Shown here: in pieces, positions 22,001 to 33,848 of the stretch
Position numbering within the stretch: position 1 is the first letter of the stretch
Layout: each line of letters begins with the position of its first letter
Source of the DNA: Chlamydoabsidia padenii
Lineage: Eukaryota; Mucoromycota; Mucoromycetes; Mucorales; Cunninghamellaceae
Reading direction: 5' to 3'
Assembly (NCBI GenBank): GCA_025330725.1
Contig: JAIWND010000003.1
Location: forward strand, 1,116,001-1,180,000
Length of the DNA: 64,000 bases
Translations under genes and position numbers: made by a program
Notes under the pieces: generated by a model
The model's input: the letters and a program-made list of their open reading frames with translations, nothing else
What the model was told of the DNA's origin: nothing
Database searches by the model: none

Positions 22001-22329
22001 ATATGAATCCATCACCTTCCGTATCTTATCAGCAACAACAACAACCGGGTACTTTCCAAGCAGGACCCCCTGTACCTCCTTCTCCCTATAATGTACCACC
22101 TTCTGGATACCATCAGCAACAGCCACCTTCTTTCCCATATCAACAACAACCTACACCACCCACCTGGCAGCCCCAGACCCAGCAACCGTACCAACAAACA
22201 TTCCAACAACAGCAACAGCACTATTATCAAGCACCCCAACAGTATCAACCTAATCAGCCAGGACAACAACATTACCCACCCCAACAACCCTACCATAATA
22301 CCAACAACAATGGATCATTGATGGATTGA
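19051..22329 (+). CDS. Bro1/ALIX-type ESCRT-associated protein
   Basis: Cytosolic adaptor acting with ESCRT-III in multivesicular-body sorting. Exons 19051-19331, 19392-20700, 20763-21463 and 21531-22329 give 1029 residues. The N-terminal Bro1 domain (about 1-390) begins with IPLISIPFKRTDDIDW and includes YFGQLELLDLRFP, FTWYDAFTG across intron 1, and ASVIFNIAATLSAIA. A long helical V-like domain follows (about 390-760), with LDKFKAGVDGA and coiled-coil character. The last 230 residues are a Pro/Gln-rich tail (PPPPPPVPQQ, many Gln-Gln and Tyr-Pro). The long proline-rich tail favours Bro1 over the Rim20/PalA pH-signalling paralogue, but the two share architecture and the choice is inference. 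Confidence 0.9.
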
Positions 22330-22697
22330 TAGAATAGTTATACTTCTTTTATTATAATAAACCTCTCTCTCTCTTTATCTTTTATCTTGTCTTTTACTCT
22401 CTCCTATTGAAGGGGAGGGGGGATGGGAATCTATGATTTATTTAAATACTAGTATCTGGCTACATGGTAATGCATGAAAGAGGGGGGAAGTGACCTTAAT
22501 TGTAGTTGTGTCATACACTTGTTTTACCTGCCTTTTTGTTTAGATCCATTAAATGAAAATGACTTTAGTGTCACCAACTGGTGTGTAAAGTTTTTTCTTT
22601 GTGAAGGGAAAAAACGAGGTTTTCTACTCCTTGTGAACAGGTCTATCCTTTTTATTCCATCCTCTTCCTTCTTAGATCTTTGATGGGCCACCATGAT

Positions 22698-22735
<38 letters not shown>

Positions 22736-23438
22736 AGTAATGGAATGAATGACTCCTTATTTTGTATGTGTACTTTCTTACCCCTGAAACCTTAATGGGT
22801 CGAGGAGATTCTGTTCGGAGATATCCACTCGATTGACACTTGTAGGACCCACCTCCTTGCTTTCTTTCACATTGTTGTATCATCTCCCTTGCGAAGAAAA
22901 AGAAACGGTTGTTGTCTGCTCGGGATTCCTGCATGGCGGGGTTTTAAAATGGAGAAGGTGAAAAAAAAAAGTCTGTGGATGGTCAAGATGGTAGGTAGGT
23001 TAGTTTTCTTTTTTTTTTTTTCATTTAAAATGATGTTTGTTCAGCTATACAAAAGAGTAGAATAAGGTTTGGTCAATCCGGCCTCAACATCCGTTACGAC
23101 TGAGATGACAAGTTAGGAGTAGTCTATCCCAAGAGGAGAGAGATTACGACAATGGGACAGAGAGATAAGTTAAAATAATAGGGGGGAAGTCATTTATTTG
23201 TTTCCTTTCTTCGGATTTAAATTGATTGGCTGGTTCTCAACCTTCTTTTGCACGCTATTAAAAGACCTCCTTCTCTCGTTTTTCTCTCGCTCTTTTTCGT
23301 TTTTCTCTTTCTCTTCTTTATCTCTACCGATCGAAACGTCAAACTAGCCAGTCGTTTATCACCACCTTTTCTTTTTTTTTGCAATTCTCTCTCTCTCTCT
23401 ATTACTTACGATCGTTTATTTCTCTTTATACATACATC
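22330..23438. other. intergenic
   Basis: 3' UTR of the Bro1 gene (AATAAA near 22356), a 35-base A tract at 22699-22733, and the upstream region of G-alpha 2. GGCGGGGTTTTAAAA is at about 22936-22950 and TTCGGATTTAAAT at 23210-23222. A long CT-rich leader runs into the G-alpha 2 start. No gene is supported. Confidence 0.55.
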
Positions 23439-24703
23439 ATGGGCTGCTGTCAATCTAACGAATCACAAGACGGAAAGGCTCGAAACGAAGAAATCGAAAA
23501 CCAACTCAAACGGGATAAAATCAATATGCGTAATGAAGTCAAAATGCTTCTACTCGGTAAAAAAAAAAAAAAAAAGTCGGAGTCGGAGTCGGAATGTGAA
23601 ATTCGGAAATTCATGCAAGTTGTTTTTTAGGTGCGGGTGAAAGTGGAAAGAGTACAGTACTGAAACAAATGAAATTGATTCATGATGGAGGTTATACCCA
23701 AGATGAACGTGAAGCATTCAAGGAAATCATCTTCTCCAATACGATTCAATCCATGCGTGTGATTTTGGATGCCATGATGGCCATGGATGTCAGTCTTATA
23801 AATGATCATCGTCCATTTGCCGCCATCATCATGGAACAACCTGCTCAGATCGAACGTGACTTTTTGCCACCAGATGTGACCCAAGCTATTAAATCATTAT
23901 GGAGAGACCCTCATTTGCAAAGTGTGTTTGAACGAAGTCGAGAATATCAATTGAATGATTCTGCCAAATAGTAAGTGATTACACAAAAAAACAGACAGAT
24001 TGTATTAAACCCTTGATCTACTATCTAGTTACTTTGATTCTATTGATCGAATTGGAGATGTCAACTATATTCCCACTGATCAAGATGTTTTACGTTCTCG
24101 AGTGAAAACCACAGGGATTACTGAAACCACGTTTGTCATTGGTGATCTTACTTATCGAATGTTTGATGTCGGTGGACAGCGATCGGAGCGTAAAAAATGG
24201 ATTCATTGTTTCGAAAATGTCACAGCCATCATCTTCTTGGTGGCCATTTCTGAATATGATCAAGTGTTGATTGAAGATGAAACGGTGGTAAGTCATATTT
24301 TTCTCTCTTTGTCAGGAGAATCACTCAACCTCTCCCCCCCCTTTTTTTTTTTTTGATTTAGAATCGTATGCAAGAAGCCCTGACCCTCTTTGATTCGATC
24401 TGTAATTCAAGATGGTTCGTGAAAACTTCGGTTATTCTCTTTTTGAACAAGATTGATATATTCAAGGAAAAGTTACCCAAACATCCTTTGAAAGAAAGTT
24501 TCCCTGATTTCTCAGGTCCCAATACCTATGACGCCGCTGCTGATTATATCTTGAATCGGTTTGTTTCTTTAAATCAATCCGATTCTAAACAAATCTATAC
24601 CCACTTTACTTGTGCTACTGATACTGAGCAGATCAGGTTCGTCATGGCAGCTGTCAATGATATTATCATTCAAAACAGTTTGCGTGATGTTGGTCTCTTG
24701 TAG
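23439..24703 (+). CDS. heterotrimeric G protein alpha subunit 2
   Basis: Canonical fungal G-alpha relaying GPCR signals at the plasma membrane. Exons 23439-23556, 23631-23970, 24029-24287 and 24362-24703 give 352 residues, the usual size. It starts MGCCQS (myristoylation and palmitoylation). G1 is GAGESGKST, split after its first base by intron 1 as in G-alpha 1; switch I has [10 protein letters not shown]; switch II is [13 protein letters not shown]4 is FLNKID and G5 is TCATDT. The end RDVGLL has no Cys at -4. Three intron positions are shared with G-alpha 1 (in the P-loop, at Tyr-Tyr-Phe, and before the Asn of NRMQEA), which shows common ancestry. G-alpha 1 has extra introns. Confidence 0.97.
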
Positions 24704-25465
24704 TTTTTTTTTTTTTTCTTTATCTTTTTGCATCCCTTCTCTCACCTTCCCCTAATATCTTATACTCCCTTTTTTCTTTTAAAAAAACCTACTTTGATGA
24801 TTAGTTTTTATGTATATGTATAAAAAAGAATGAGAGAAATCTCAAACTTGACGTCTTTTTTAAAAAGCTTTGTCTTTCTATTTTTGACATTGGCGGGATG
24901 TGAAATTGTTTACATTTGAAATCCCGTCAGGGGCACTTGGGATGGAGAGTCAGACAATAAAAATACAGGCCAATTAATCACCTTGTGTAACTCATTGAAC
25001 AACGCAGCTCCCTATCACTCCTTTTAGAGATCATACCAAGCTTCATTCTTCCCAAGCAATGATGTATTTAAACAATCATTTGGCATTACCACAAGGAAAA
25101 GTTTATTAAGATTGGGCTGTTTCAAAACAAATGGGCTTGGGTCCATTTTCCGTCCAATTAAATAGAAAGAAATGATCTGGTAAGAGGACTGACATTGGGA
25201 TCAATCAATAATGTGCAACGAGGAGAAGTTGGGTCGAGAATCCATCATTAAGGATTTCTATTGGTCAGCTATTTATATTAATTCTGGTATTCTTATGATC
25301 TTCATTGTGGAGGCGGGATTTCAAAATTATCCTCCTTCCTTTCCAACCCCCCCCCCTTTTCTTTTTTCCTCTCTCTCTCTTTCCTTTATTATTGTTGTCG
25401 AATAGGCTTATTTATTATTTTTAGATACCCTTTACCATTATTCTTCCTATTATCACTTATATTTT
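24704..25465. other. intergenic with inverted motif pair
   Basis: 3' UTR of G-alpha 2, then GGCGGGATGTGAAA (24892-24905) facing TTTGAAATCCCG (24915-24926) across 9 bp, about 190 bp past the stop. A second copy, GGCGGGATTTCAAAA at 25312-25326, serves the downstream gene. No ORF is supported. Confidence 0.55.
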
Positions 25466-26736
25466 ATGGTAGACATCACTTTTCAGTTTGAAGCATTCAG
25501 CTTCAACGGTATTTGTCAAACGGTCGCTCTCTCACTATGTCCACTTATTGGCTCATCTGATGGAATTGAACCTGTATGTTACTCTCGTAATGTAGACTTG
25601 GCCGGCAATCTCATCTTCCAACCAGGTAAGAAGAATGAATGTACTAATGAATGTATCATATACTAACTCGATTCTTTGTTTCTCTATTGTTATTATATCT
25701 ATAACTTTTAGCCACATTAATTATTGATATCGTAGCTATTATTATGGCCGCTATTATGATTTATCACATTCGATCCAAATATACTGCTGTGGGTCGAAAG
25801 GAAATTGTCATGTTTTTTTATCTTTATATGATCACCGTCTTCCTCGAAATGCTTCTGGTTACTGGTATTATTCCCACTTCCTCGGTGGTCTACCCTGTAA
25901 GTATCAATCAAACAATACAAAGACAACTAATTGACTAATGACTCTTTTATTGTTTGTTTGTTTATGTTTTGATAGTGGTTTACCGCTGTGCATATCGGTT
26001 TGATCAGTGCGACATTCTGGTGCTTATTGTTAAATGGCTTTGTTGGTTTCCAATTCGCTGAAGATGGTACACCTTTATCACTTTGGGTAAGTGATCAATG
26101 AAAACATATAATTATATATACTAACTTGTACTTTTGTTATAGTCTATTCGAATCAGCTCATTGATCATCTTCCTCATCGTCGGCTTTATCTCCATTGCAA
26201 CCTTCCAAAACCTTGGCCCCTTCAAAGCCAGCAGCCCAGGTGCACTTTGGGCCTTCTTCTTCATCATCAATGGTGTTTGCTTCATCATTTATGTGATCTC
26301 TCAAATCATCTTGGTCGTCAACACATTAGATGATCGGTGGCCTTTGGGTGACATCTTATTTGGTACCGCTTTCTTTATTGTCGGTCAAGTATTGATGTAT
26401 ATCTTCTCGGTGGTCATTTGTGATCAAGTGAAGCATTATGTGGATGGACTCTTCTTTGGTACGATCTGTACTTTATTGGCGGTGATGATGGTTTACAAAT
26501 ATTGGGACTCTATCACCAAGGAAGATTTGGAATTCTCGGTGGGATCTAAACAAAATGTGTGGGAAGTCAAGGAATTGATGGGTGATGATGAATTGTCTCA
26601 ACCTTCGTATCCTCAGCAACAAGGTATGCCACCACAGAAACAGTATCCTCCTCAGCAACAATATCCTCCTCAGCAACAGCAGCAACAACAATATGGACAA
26701 CAATACCATCAATACCAACAACAAAATCCCTTCTAA
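25466..26736 (+). CDS. CHS7: chitin synthase export chaperone (Chs7 family)
   Basis: ER membrane chaperone needed for exit of chitin synthase Chs3-type enzymes. Exons 25466-25625, 25712-25896, 25976-26086 and 26143-26736 give 349 residues. About seven hydrophobic segments are visible. Family hallmarks are [17 protein letters not shown] at the N-terminus, [36 protein letters not shown], and [19 protein letters not shown]. The C-terminal tail after about residue 300 is Gln/Pro/Tyr-rich repeats (QYPPQQ), lineage-specific and probably disordered. A promoter element is at 25312-25326. The start is the first ATG that gives the conserved N-terminus. Confidence 0.95.
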
Positions 26737-26748
26737 ATAGTCCCCTAT

Positions 26749-26780
<32 letters not shown>

Positions 26781-26910
26781 GAAAAACTTTTTTGAATCAT
26801 TTTTTACTATATATTATACATCATACCTTACTTTGAAATCGAAACAATAAAAATGTGTCGTGTCTTTTGGCCAGGTTTCTTCTGATTTGTGGGTGGGCAC
26901 ACATAATTTT

Positions 26911-26922
26911 TCGGGATTTGAA
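26911..26922 (+). promoter_or_regulatory. TCGGGATTTGAA element (Glo3)
   Basis: Copy 72 bp upstream of the ArfGAP start. Confidence 0.6.
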
Positions 26923-26993
26923 TTTGTGGTAGTCCATTTGATTCGACTTCCTCCTCTTCCTCCTTCCTCTTGATTACCTTTTTTTTTGTCAAG

Positions 26994-27360
26994 ATGCAAC
27001 AACCCTCATTGTCGAAACAAGAAACCCAATCCATACTTAAATCAATCATACAAGAAAGTAAACTAAACAAGGTAAGTTTTATTCTTTTAACACTACTCAA
27101 TTAGTAGTGTTGGTCTTGGCGTGTTTGTACTCACATTTGTACATCTTTTTTTTATGATACTCAGGTATGTTTCGATTGTCACGCAAAAGGTCCTACGTGG
27201 GCATCCATCGACTTTGGTGTATTTATATGTCAAGACTGCTCTGGTGCTCATAGAAATCTTGGTGTTCACATTACCTTTGTGAAGTAAGTATTGTCGTTCA
27301 CTGCAGATGGTCAAGGGGATAGACTATTCAACCCAGTATAAATGGTTTACTAATCACCAC

Positions 27361-27391
<31 letters not shown>

Positions 27392-27732
27392 ATAGGTCTA
27401 TCTTACTCGATTCTTGGACTATACATCAACTTGACAAAATGAAGTGTGGAGGGAATCAACCAGCAACAGAGGCATTGGGTAGTCTCGCCACATCCAAAGA
27501 TATACAATCCAAATACAGCAGTCGACTAGCACAACAGTACAAACATCAACTAGACAAGAAATCAAAGCTACAACAAAGTCTTGATGTATCAACTGGCTCA
27601 AAAACACCTGACTCCTTGAATATGGATTTACTTGATCTTGGAGGAAATCATCCGGGGTTGTTGGATATTACAGAGGATCATCAAGGCACGAATAATCTCT
27701 TGGTGGATATCGATAGTGTACCTGGATTCCAT

Positions 27733-27763
<31 letters not shown>

Positions 27764-28743
27764 TGATGTTTCTTATTGATACAACAAGTCCTTCAGAAGC
27801 AACTACACCTATCATTTCTCGGGATAACGACTTTTTTGCAAAGTGGGAAAATCAATCGCACCAGGATGATACTGAATCAACAAAGACAACTACTACTACT
27901 ACTACTACTACTGCCAGGAAACTCTTAGATAAACCTCGTCGACATCAACCACAATCTCGACTAGGTGCGCGCAAAGTAGGACATGAATCATTCAAATTTA
28001 ACGAAACAGTAGATGATCAGGACAAAAATGACTCTACCATCTGCACCCCCACTTCGACATCATCATTGCGGAATTCAGTCAATGAATCCTTATCTTCTCG
28101 TTTGACCTATACGCCATCAGAAACCAACGACAATGAAATACCCTCAAGACAATTACCCACTGGCGAACTAGACCAATTCACAACAGGAAATCGACTCAAA
28201 AGCAAAGGGACCACGATGGTGACAACCAAGGTGACAAGCTCAATCAATAATCCTGGTCAAGATCGATTGGGGATGGCGTCTTACCGATGGAATAACAACG
28301 GTGATAATCAAGATACAACAACAACACATCGAAAGGACGATATTGACAATGATTTTGCGACTCTGGCACGCGATCGGTTTGGAGATGCCAAATCAATATC
28401 ATCCGACCAGTACTTTCAACGAAACGAATACAACCCACATTTAAAGGCAGAACGATCTACCAAACTATCACAATTCCAAAATGCCACTAGTATCTCCTCT
28501 GATCAATACTTTAATCGACAATCATCAACAATTAATGATATGGGTAGTGGTTATGTCAGAAGCACTGGTACTTATACCCGCTCATCATCCTCCAATCGTA
28601 ACCCATTGTCCAAGAAACTCCTCTCTGTGGCTGTAAAAGGTGCTTCTAAACTTCATCAAGCTTTATCTGATATGGATGTAAGTAGATAGATGAAAAACAT
28701 GTCTGCCATTATTACTCACCTTTTGGTATTATAGCGTCGATGA
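26994..28743 (+). CDS. GLO3: ArfGAP of the Glo3/ArfGAP2-3 type
   Basis: GTPase-activating protein for Arf1 at the Golgi, acting with the COPI coat. Exons 26994-27071, 27165-27283, 27396-28677 and 28735-28743 give 495 residues; the last exon codes only Arg-Arg-stop. The ArfGAP zinc finger is CFDC-x16-CQDC (residues about 28-50), with the catalytic Arg in GAHRNLGVH and [17 protein letters not shown] after it. Near the C-terminus SISSDQYF occurs twice, matching the Glo3-motif consensus that couples GAP activity to coat. The middle is low complexity (Asn and Thr runs). Intron 2 carries a (TTA)n repeat before its acceptor. TCGGGATTTGAA lies 72 bp upstream. Confidence 0.92.
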
Positions 28744-28872
28744 TTATGCGGGACCAAAAGCCACGGGCGGCGGCGATTCAATATGTGTATATATTTTTAC
28801 AAAATCTTTTTTTTTTTTTTTTTTTTTTTTACCCTCTTTTACCCTCTTTATTATCCACCACACACACTCATC

Positions 28873-29144
28873 ATGTCATCCAAGCTGGCTCGACAAGCTC
28901 TAGATCAGCTATTAAAATCGAAAAACAACAGCAACAACAACAAACACCGAAAAGTAGAAAAACAACAAACCACAGCCCAAATTAAACGATTACCTGATAC
29001 CAAGAATGGTTTGAAGAAGATCAAGTATGAACTACGTTATGGACAACAACAACGTTTAAAAAGGGAACTGATGGAGCAGAAAAAGAAGGAAAACCCAATA
29101 GGTAAGTGATGTACATTTTAAAAAACAACCCATAATCGAACTAA

Positions 29145-29182
<38 letters not shown>

Positions 29183-29382
29183 CACAGATGACCTGTTATT
29201 GAAGGAAGAAGCGGACAAGAAGAAATTGGAACGAACCATTTCACTACTGTCTTCAAGGTGGAAGGCATCCAATACCGAACGAAATATCCATGAAAAGGTA
29301 AAGTATTGAAAAGAGGCAAATGCAAGGATGAGCATTAATGTTGTTACAATAGACTTTGGCCCGGCAACAAAAGAAACGATAG
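28873..29382 (+). CDS. small basic coiled-coil protein, unknown
   Basis: Exons 28873-29101, 29188-29297 and 29353-29382 give 122 residues. The N-terminus MSSKLARQALDQLLKS is followed by Asn/Gln/Lys-rich sequence, then two strongly charged helices (NGLKKIKYELRYGQQQRLKRE and DDLLLKEEADKKKLERTISLL), ending ARQQKKR. Composition suggests a nuclear or nucleolar protein; a distant relation to Rrt14-like rDNA regulators is possible but unproven. The reading frame and all splice sites are consistent, so the gene is probably real. Intron 1 has a 35-base T tract (29148-29182) ending at the CAG acceptor; a 24-base T tract (28807-28830) lies in the leader. Confidence 0.65.
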
Positions 29383-29760
29383 ACGGACCTGTAGTAGGAG
29401 TAGTAGTAGTAGTAGTATAAACACTTTGTAGATAATACGATATTTAGAATAGATTAGGTGTTGTTACTAGTTGATGATAATAAAAAAAAAGGTGATTGGA
29501 GATCTTATTCACAGTGTATGTTGTCAGGGTATGTTGTGGAATGATTCAACCATTCAATATAGATTTTAGTCCCCGCCGTGTCACCTACATTCATCCCTTT
29601 GCAATCAAAAAAAACATTTCTTCTCTTCTCTTTCTCTCCTTCAATCTTCCTCTTTCCCCTCAATCCCTTCCCCTCCCCTTCATTTATATATAACAAAGTT
29701 TACAAGTTACTCCTATTAATTCTTGATACCTCTTTCCATCTATTATCCTTATTCTAAACT
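29383..29760. other. intergenic; septin promoter
   Basis: 3' UTR of the small basic protein, including an AGT repeat at 29394-29417, and the CT-rich septin leader. A weak reverse element TTTTAGTCCCCGCC is at 29564-29577. Confidence 0.5.
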
Positions 29761-31425
29761 ATGGCTGGTAAGGAACATTGGATGATAAAGAAAGAAAAAA
29801 AAAAGATGGATATATACTCATTCTTTTTATTGGTTTATTACTTGTAGAACAACAACAAACTAATGGTGTGTCACCTACGGTAAGATAATGGCTTGTGTTG
29901 GGGATGTGATGATAGGATTAAACTGAACTAACCTCATTGTATTATAGCTCAGTAGTGTCGTGCGCAAAAAACTTCAAGGCTACGTGGGGTTTGCCAACTT
30001 GCCTAACCAAGTCCATCGCAAGTCGGTGAAAAAGGGTTTCCAATTCACTGCCATGGTTGTAGGTAAGAATACACACTTGATAGAATATAATAGAAACTAA
30101 CTCAGCTTTTTGATAGGTGAATCTGGATTGGGTAAATCCACTTTGGTCAACACTCTCTTCAACACACAACTCTATCCTCCCAAGGAAAAGGTCGAATTGA
30201 CGCATGAAACCTCTCAAACAGTGGAAATCAAATCGATCACTTCTGATATCGAAGAAAATGGTGTCAAGTTACGCCTGACTGTGGTCGATACACCAGGTTT
30301 TGGTGACTTTGTCAATAATGAAGAAAGGTAAATGGAACTATTTCTCTCACTTTATAAACATTCTAATCCATCATTTATGAATTTTATAGCTGGAAACCTA
30401 TCTTGGACAACATTGAATCTCGTTACGATACCTACCTTGAACAAGAAAACCGCGTTAACCGTCGTCGTACGGTGGATAATCGCATCCATGCTTGTATTTA
30501 CTTTATCACTCCTACTGGTCATGCGTAAGTAGTTTGACACACACACACACACATATATAGAAAAAAGTTTTGATTCTTCTTCTTCTTCTTTATACTACTT
30601 AGATTGAAACAGATGGATATTGAATTCATGCGTCGATTACACACTCGCGTCAATTTGATCCCTGTGATTGCCAAGGCGGATACTCTGACTGAAGAAGAAG
30701 TCTTAGCATTCAAACAACGTATCTTGGCCGATATCCATTACCACAAGATTCAAATCTATCAAGCTCCTGCCTATGAATATGATGATCAAGAAACCATTGA
30801 TGAAAACCGTGAAATCATGTCCAAAATTCCGTTTGCTGTAGTAGGATCTGACAAGGAATTCGATGTAGATGGTGGTCGTCGGGTGCGTGGTCGTCAATAT
30901 CCTTGGGGTGTGATCGAGGTGGATAATGAAGAACATTGTGATTTTGTCAAACTTCGTCAAATGTTGATCAGGTATGAAACACACACACACACACACACAT
31001 TTAAACTAAACCTCGTCTTTTTTTAAACCTATAGAACTCATATGGAAGAACTCAAGGAATACACCAATGATGTCTTGTATGAAAATTACCGTACCGAAAA
31101 ACTCTCTGCTATGGGTATTCAACAAGATCCTTCCGTCTTCAAGGAAGTCAACCCTATTCAAAAGATGGAAGAAGAACGTACGGCCCATGAACAAAAACTC
31201 GCCAAGATGGAAGCGGAAATGCGTGCGGTCTTCCAAGCCAAGGTCCAGGAAAAGGAAACCAAATTGAAACAATCCGAAGAAGAACTTTATGCTCGCCACA
31301 AGGAAATGAAGGAAGCTTTGGAAAAACAACGCGCTGATCTGGAAGAAAAACGTCGTCGCTTGGAATCTGGTCGGCCCATGACGCCTGAAAAGGCCAAGAA
31401 GAAGGGCTTCTCTTTTAACAAATAA
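29761..31425 (+). CDS. CDC3: septin, Cdc3 group
   Basis: GTP-binding filament protein of the cell cortex and septum. Seven exons, 29761-29767, 29848-29879, 29948-30062, 30117-30327, 30390-30524, 30603-30971 and 31035-31425, give 419 residues. [20 protein letters not shown] precedes the P-loop [10 protein letters not shown]3 is DTPGFGDF; G4 is AKAD; the septin unique element includes [16 protein letters not shown]. The C-terminal coiled coil includes [13 protein letters not shown] and [12 protein letters not shown], closest to the Cdc3 group. Exon 1 codes only Met-Ala and one base. Intron 5 (30525-30602) and intron 6 (30972-31034) each contain a (CA)n run. Confidence 0.95.
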
Positions 31426-31796
31426 ATTCCCTCCCTCTAGTTTAGCTTTACTATTCTTATATAATCTCTTTATTCTTCTTTATTCTTATCCCCCACTTAA
31501 TAGGTTACTTTGCCCTTCCCCCTTTTTTATTTGATCACCGTATTTGCCATTCACTTTATATCACTTTATAATAAAACAAAATGATATACACTATATTCTA
31601 TAGACTTTTTATTTATATTATTGCTTTGAATCGTGGGTGGTTTGCAATGATTATATGCTTGTTGTCTCTGACCATAAGTCGGGCATTGAATGGTGTTCTA
31701 AATTGAAATGCCGACGCAACACTTTGAAAAAAGCACCCAACCAAAAAATAAAGTCTTTTCCCTTCTTTCTTTCTCTTTTAAATCACTTTCACCTCA
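31426..31796. other. intergenic; CstF-50 promoter
   Basis: Septin 3' UTR (AATAAAA near 31570) and the leader of the next gene. The reverse element TTGAAATGCCGAC is at 31703-31715. Confidence 0.5.
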
Positions 31797-33515
31797 ATGG
31801 CAGTTTCACCATTATCTGAAACACAAGTCTTACCACTTATTATTAGGTAATTCGCGATATAGTAAATCAAGTATACAACTAGACTAATGATGCTTGTCTT
31901 TTTTATTGTTTTGAATCGCACCAGTCAATTGATCGCCTATGGATATTCAGCTGTAGCTCAAACGGTTGCAGATGCTACGGGGGCTGAATGTGACATGATG
32001 CCCAGCTCAAGATTGGTCGATTTATTAAGTTTAGGAAAAGAACGTGGTAAGGATATAAAGTGAAAACAAAAAACTATGATGATTAACACTTTAGTTGATA
32101 GAACAAGAAGACTCTGACGACGATATGAAATCGACTGGAAGCCAAGAATCTCATGACAGCGAACCCATGGAGGATCCAAGTGGTTTTGACCCTGATGCCG
32201 TCAATGCAGGTAAACATATCCACTCTCACTCACTTTGTCCTCACCTTTATATATATATATAGCACCACAACCACCCGTAGATCATGTCCAACTCTACTTT
32301 ACACAACACAAGGGACCTTGTAGGACAGCATCATTCAGCAAAGATGGACGACTGGCCGCGACAGGATCCTATGACGCCTCTTTGAAACTATTGGATGTAG
32401 ACAAGATGAAGAATCGAACGGGTGGACCGAGTGACAAACCGGTGATTCGTACCCTATATGATCATACAGCACCTGTCAACGATCTTAGCTTCCATCCCAA
32501 TGGTGGTGTCCTTGCTAGTTGTGCCGATGATCAAACAATCAAACTATTTGATCTCTCTAAAATGGGGGTCAAGCGTGCTTTTAGATACTTGCAGGTAAAG
32601 AACAAATAAAAAACAACAAACAAAAAACTCTTCCTTTGTCTAATGGGAACTACTTATATATATAGGATACTCAACCTGTCAATTCCATTGATTTCCATCC
32701 TTCGGGCGATTTCCTGTTGGCCGGCACACAAGATCCACATATACGAGTTTACGACATCAACACTTTACAATGCTATACCAATCAACAACGTAACCAGCAA
32801 CATCTAGGGGCCATTACACAAATTCAATATGGACCTGAATCTGGACGCATGTTTGCCACGGGGTCAATCGATGGGGCGGTTAAAATCTGGGATGGCGTGT
32901 CAAGTCAATGTGTACGAACATTATCTAAAGTGCATGGTGGTGGGATGGCGGTATCAAGTGTACGATGGACTCGAAACGAAAAATATCTCTTGACAGCTGG
33001 AATGGATTCTTGTCTACGTCTGTGGGATGTAGCCAGTGGACAATTGGTGATGACTTATAAAGGACACGACCAACGATCACAAATGTTACAGGTAAAAAAA
33101 AAAATAACGAATATACCCCTTCTTTTACTTGATAGTTTCTTTCTTTATATTGTATAGCCTGCTTTTAGTTTTGATGAAAAGTTTATCATGATGGGTGACG
33201 AAGCTTCAACGGATGTGGTGGTATGGGATACTCAGACAGGTGTGCTTGTTAATCGGATATCAGGTAAGACAATACCATACAATTGACTCTCTTAATCACT
33301 CTTTCTTCTTTTGTAGGTCAAAATAATCTGGTACGTTGCGTCGCAGCTTCTCCAGTCGACGAAGGTGTACTGTCATGCAGGTAAGTCGTCTGACCACAAA
33401 AAAAAAGCCACTGGAATAGGTCACTGATTCTCTTTTTTTTTGTTTTGTTTTGTGTAAACATAGTGATGATTATCGTGCTCGATACTATGGAATGTCTAAT
33501 GAAACACTAGCCTAG
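31797..33515 (+). CDS. CSTF1: cleavage stimulation factor subunit 1 (CstF-50)
   Basis: WD40 protein of the mRNA 3'-end processing CstF complex in the nucleus. Eight exons, 31797-31846, 31925-32046, 32102-32209, 32263-32594, 32666-33091, 33158-33263, 33317-33380 and 33464-33515, give 419 residues. The N-terminal dimerisation region reads LIAYGYSAVAQTVADAT; an acidic linker follows (EQEDSDDDMK). WD repeats include FSKDGRLAATGSYDASLKLLD, FHPNGGVLASCADDQTIKLFD, FATGSIDGAVKIWD and LLTAGMDSCLRLWD; the C-terminus is DDYRARYYGMS, typical of CstF-50. Family assignment is firm. Confidence 0.94.
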
Positions 33516-33848
33516 CTATAGAATGTATTTTAATAAAGTTAATCGGGTGATTTTTTAGAGATTATGGTGATTGGAATGAAAGTGATTGCCCTTCATTCAC
33601 TGGTTTGACATATTTGAAATCCCGCCCCTTTTTTAACAGGTCCACTTTCTTTTTTTTTTTTTTTACATTTTTAACTTTTACTTCTTCTTTGCTTCTCTTC
33701 ATTTGTTTCTTTGTATATTTCCCCTTTACTGTGTAAATACCATTATACATCCCCTTGACGCTTTTTACATAAACAGTCTTCAATCACTTTTATTGTGTGT
33801 TTGTGTATATATCATCAACATCATCTGACATTTACCAATACTATCATC
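33516..33848. other. intergenic; desaturase promoter
   Basis: Short 3' UTR (AATAAAG near 33532) and promoter with TTTGAAATCCCGCCC at 33613-33627, then a CT-rich leader. Confidence 0.5.
33613..33627 (-). promoter_or_regulatory. recurrent element (desaturase)
   Basis: Plus strand reads TTTGAAATCCCGCCC, 222 bp before the ATG, with a long CT-rich leader between. Confidence 0.6.

Noticed and set aside
22699..22733. 35-base A tract as the tail of a retroposed gene
   Set aside because: No retrogene ORF or target duplication upstream; similar tracts are common here.
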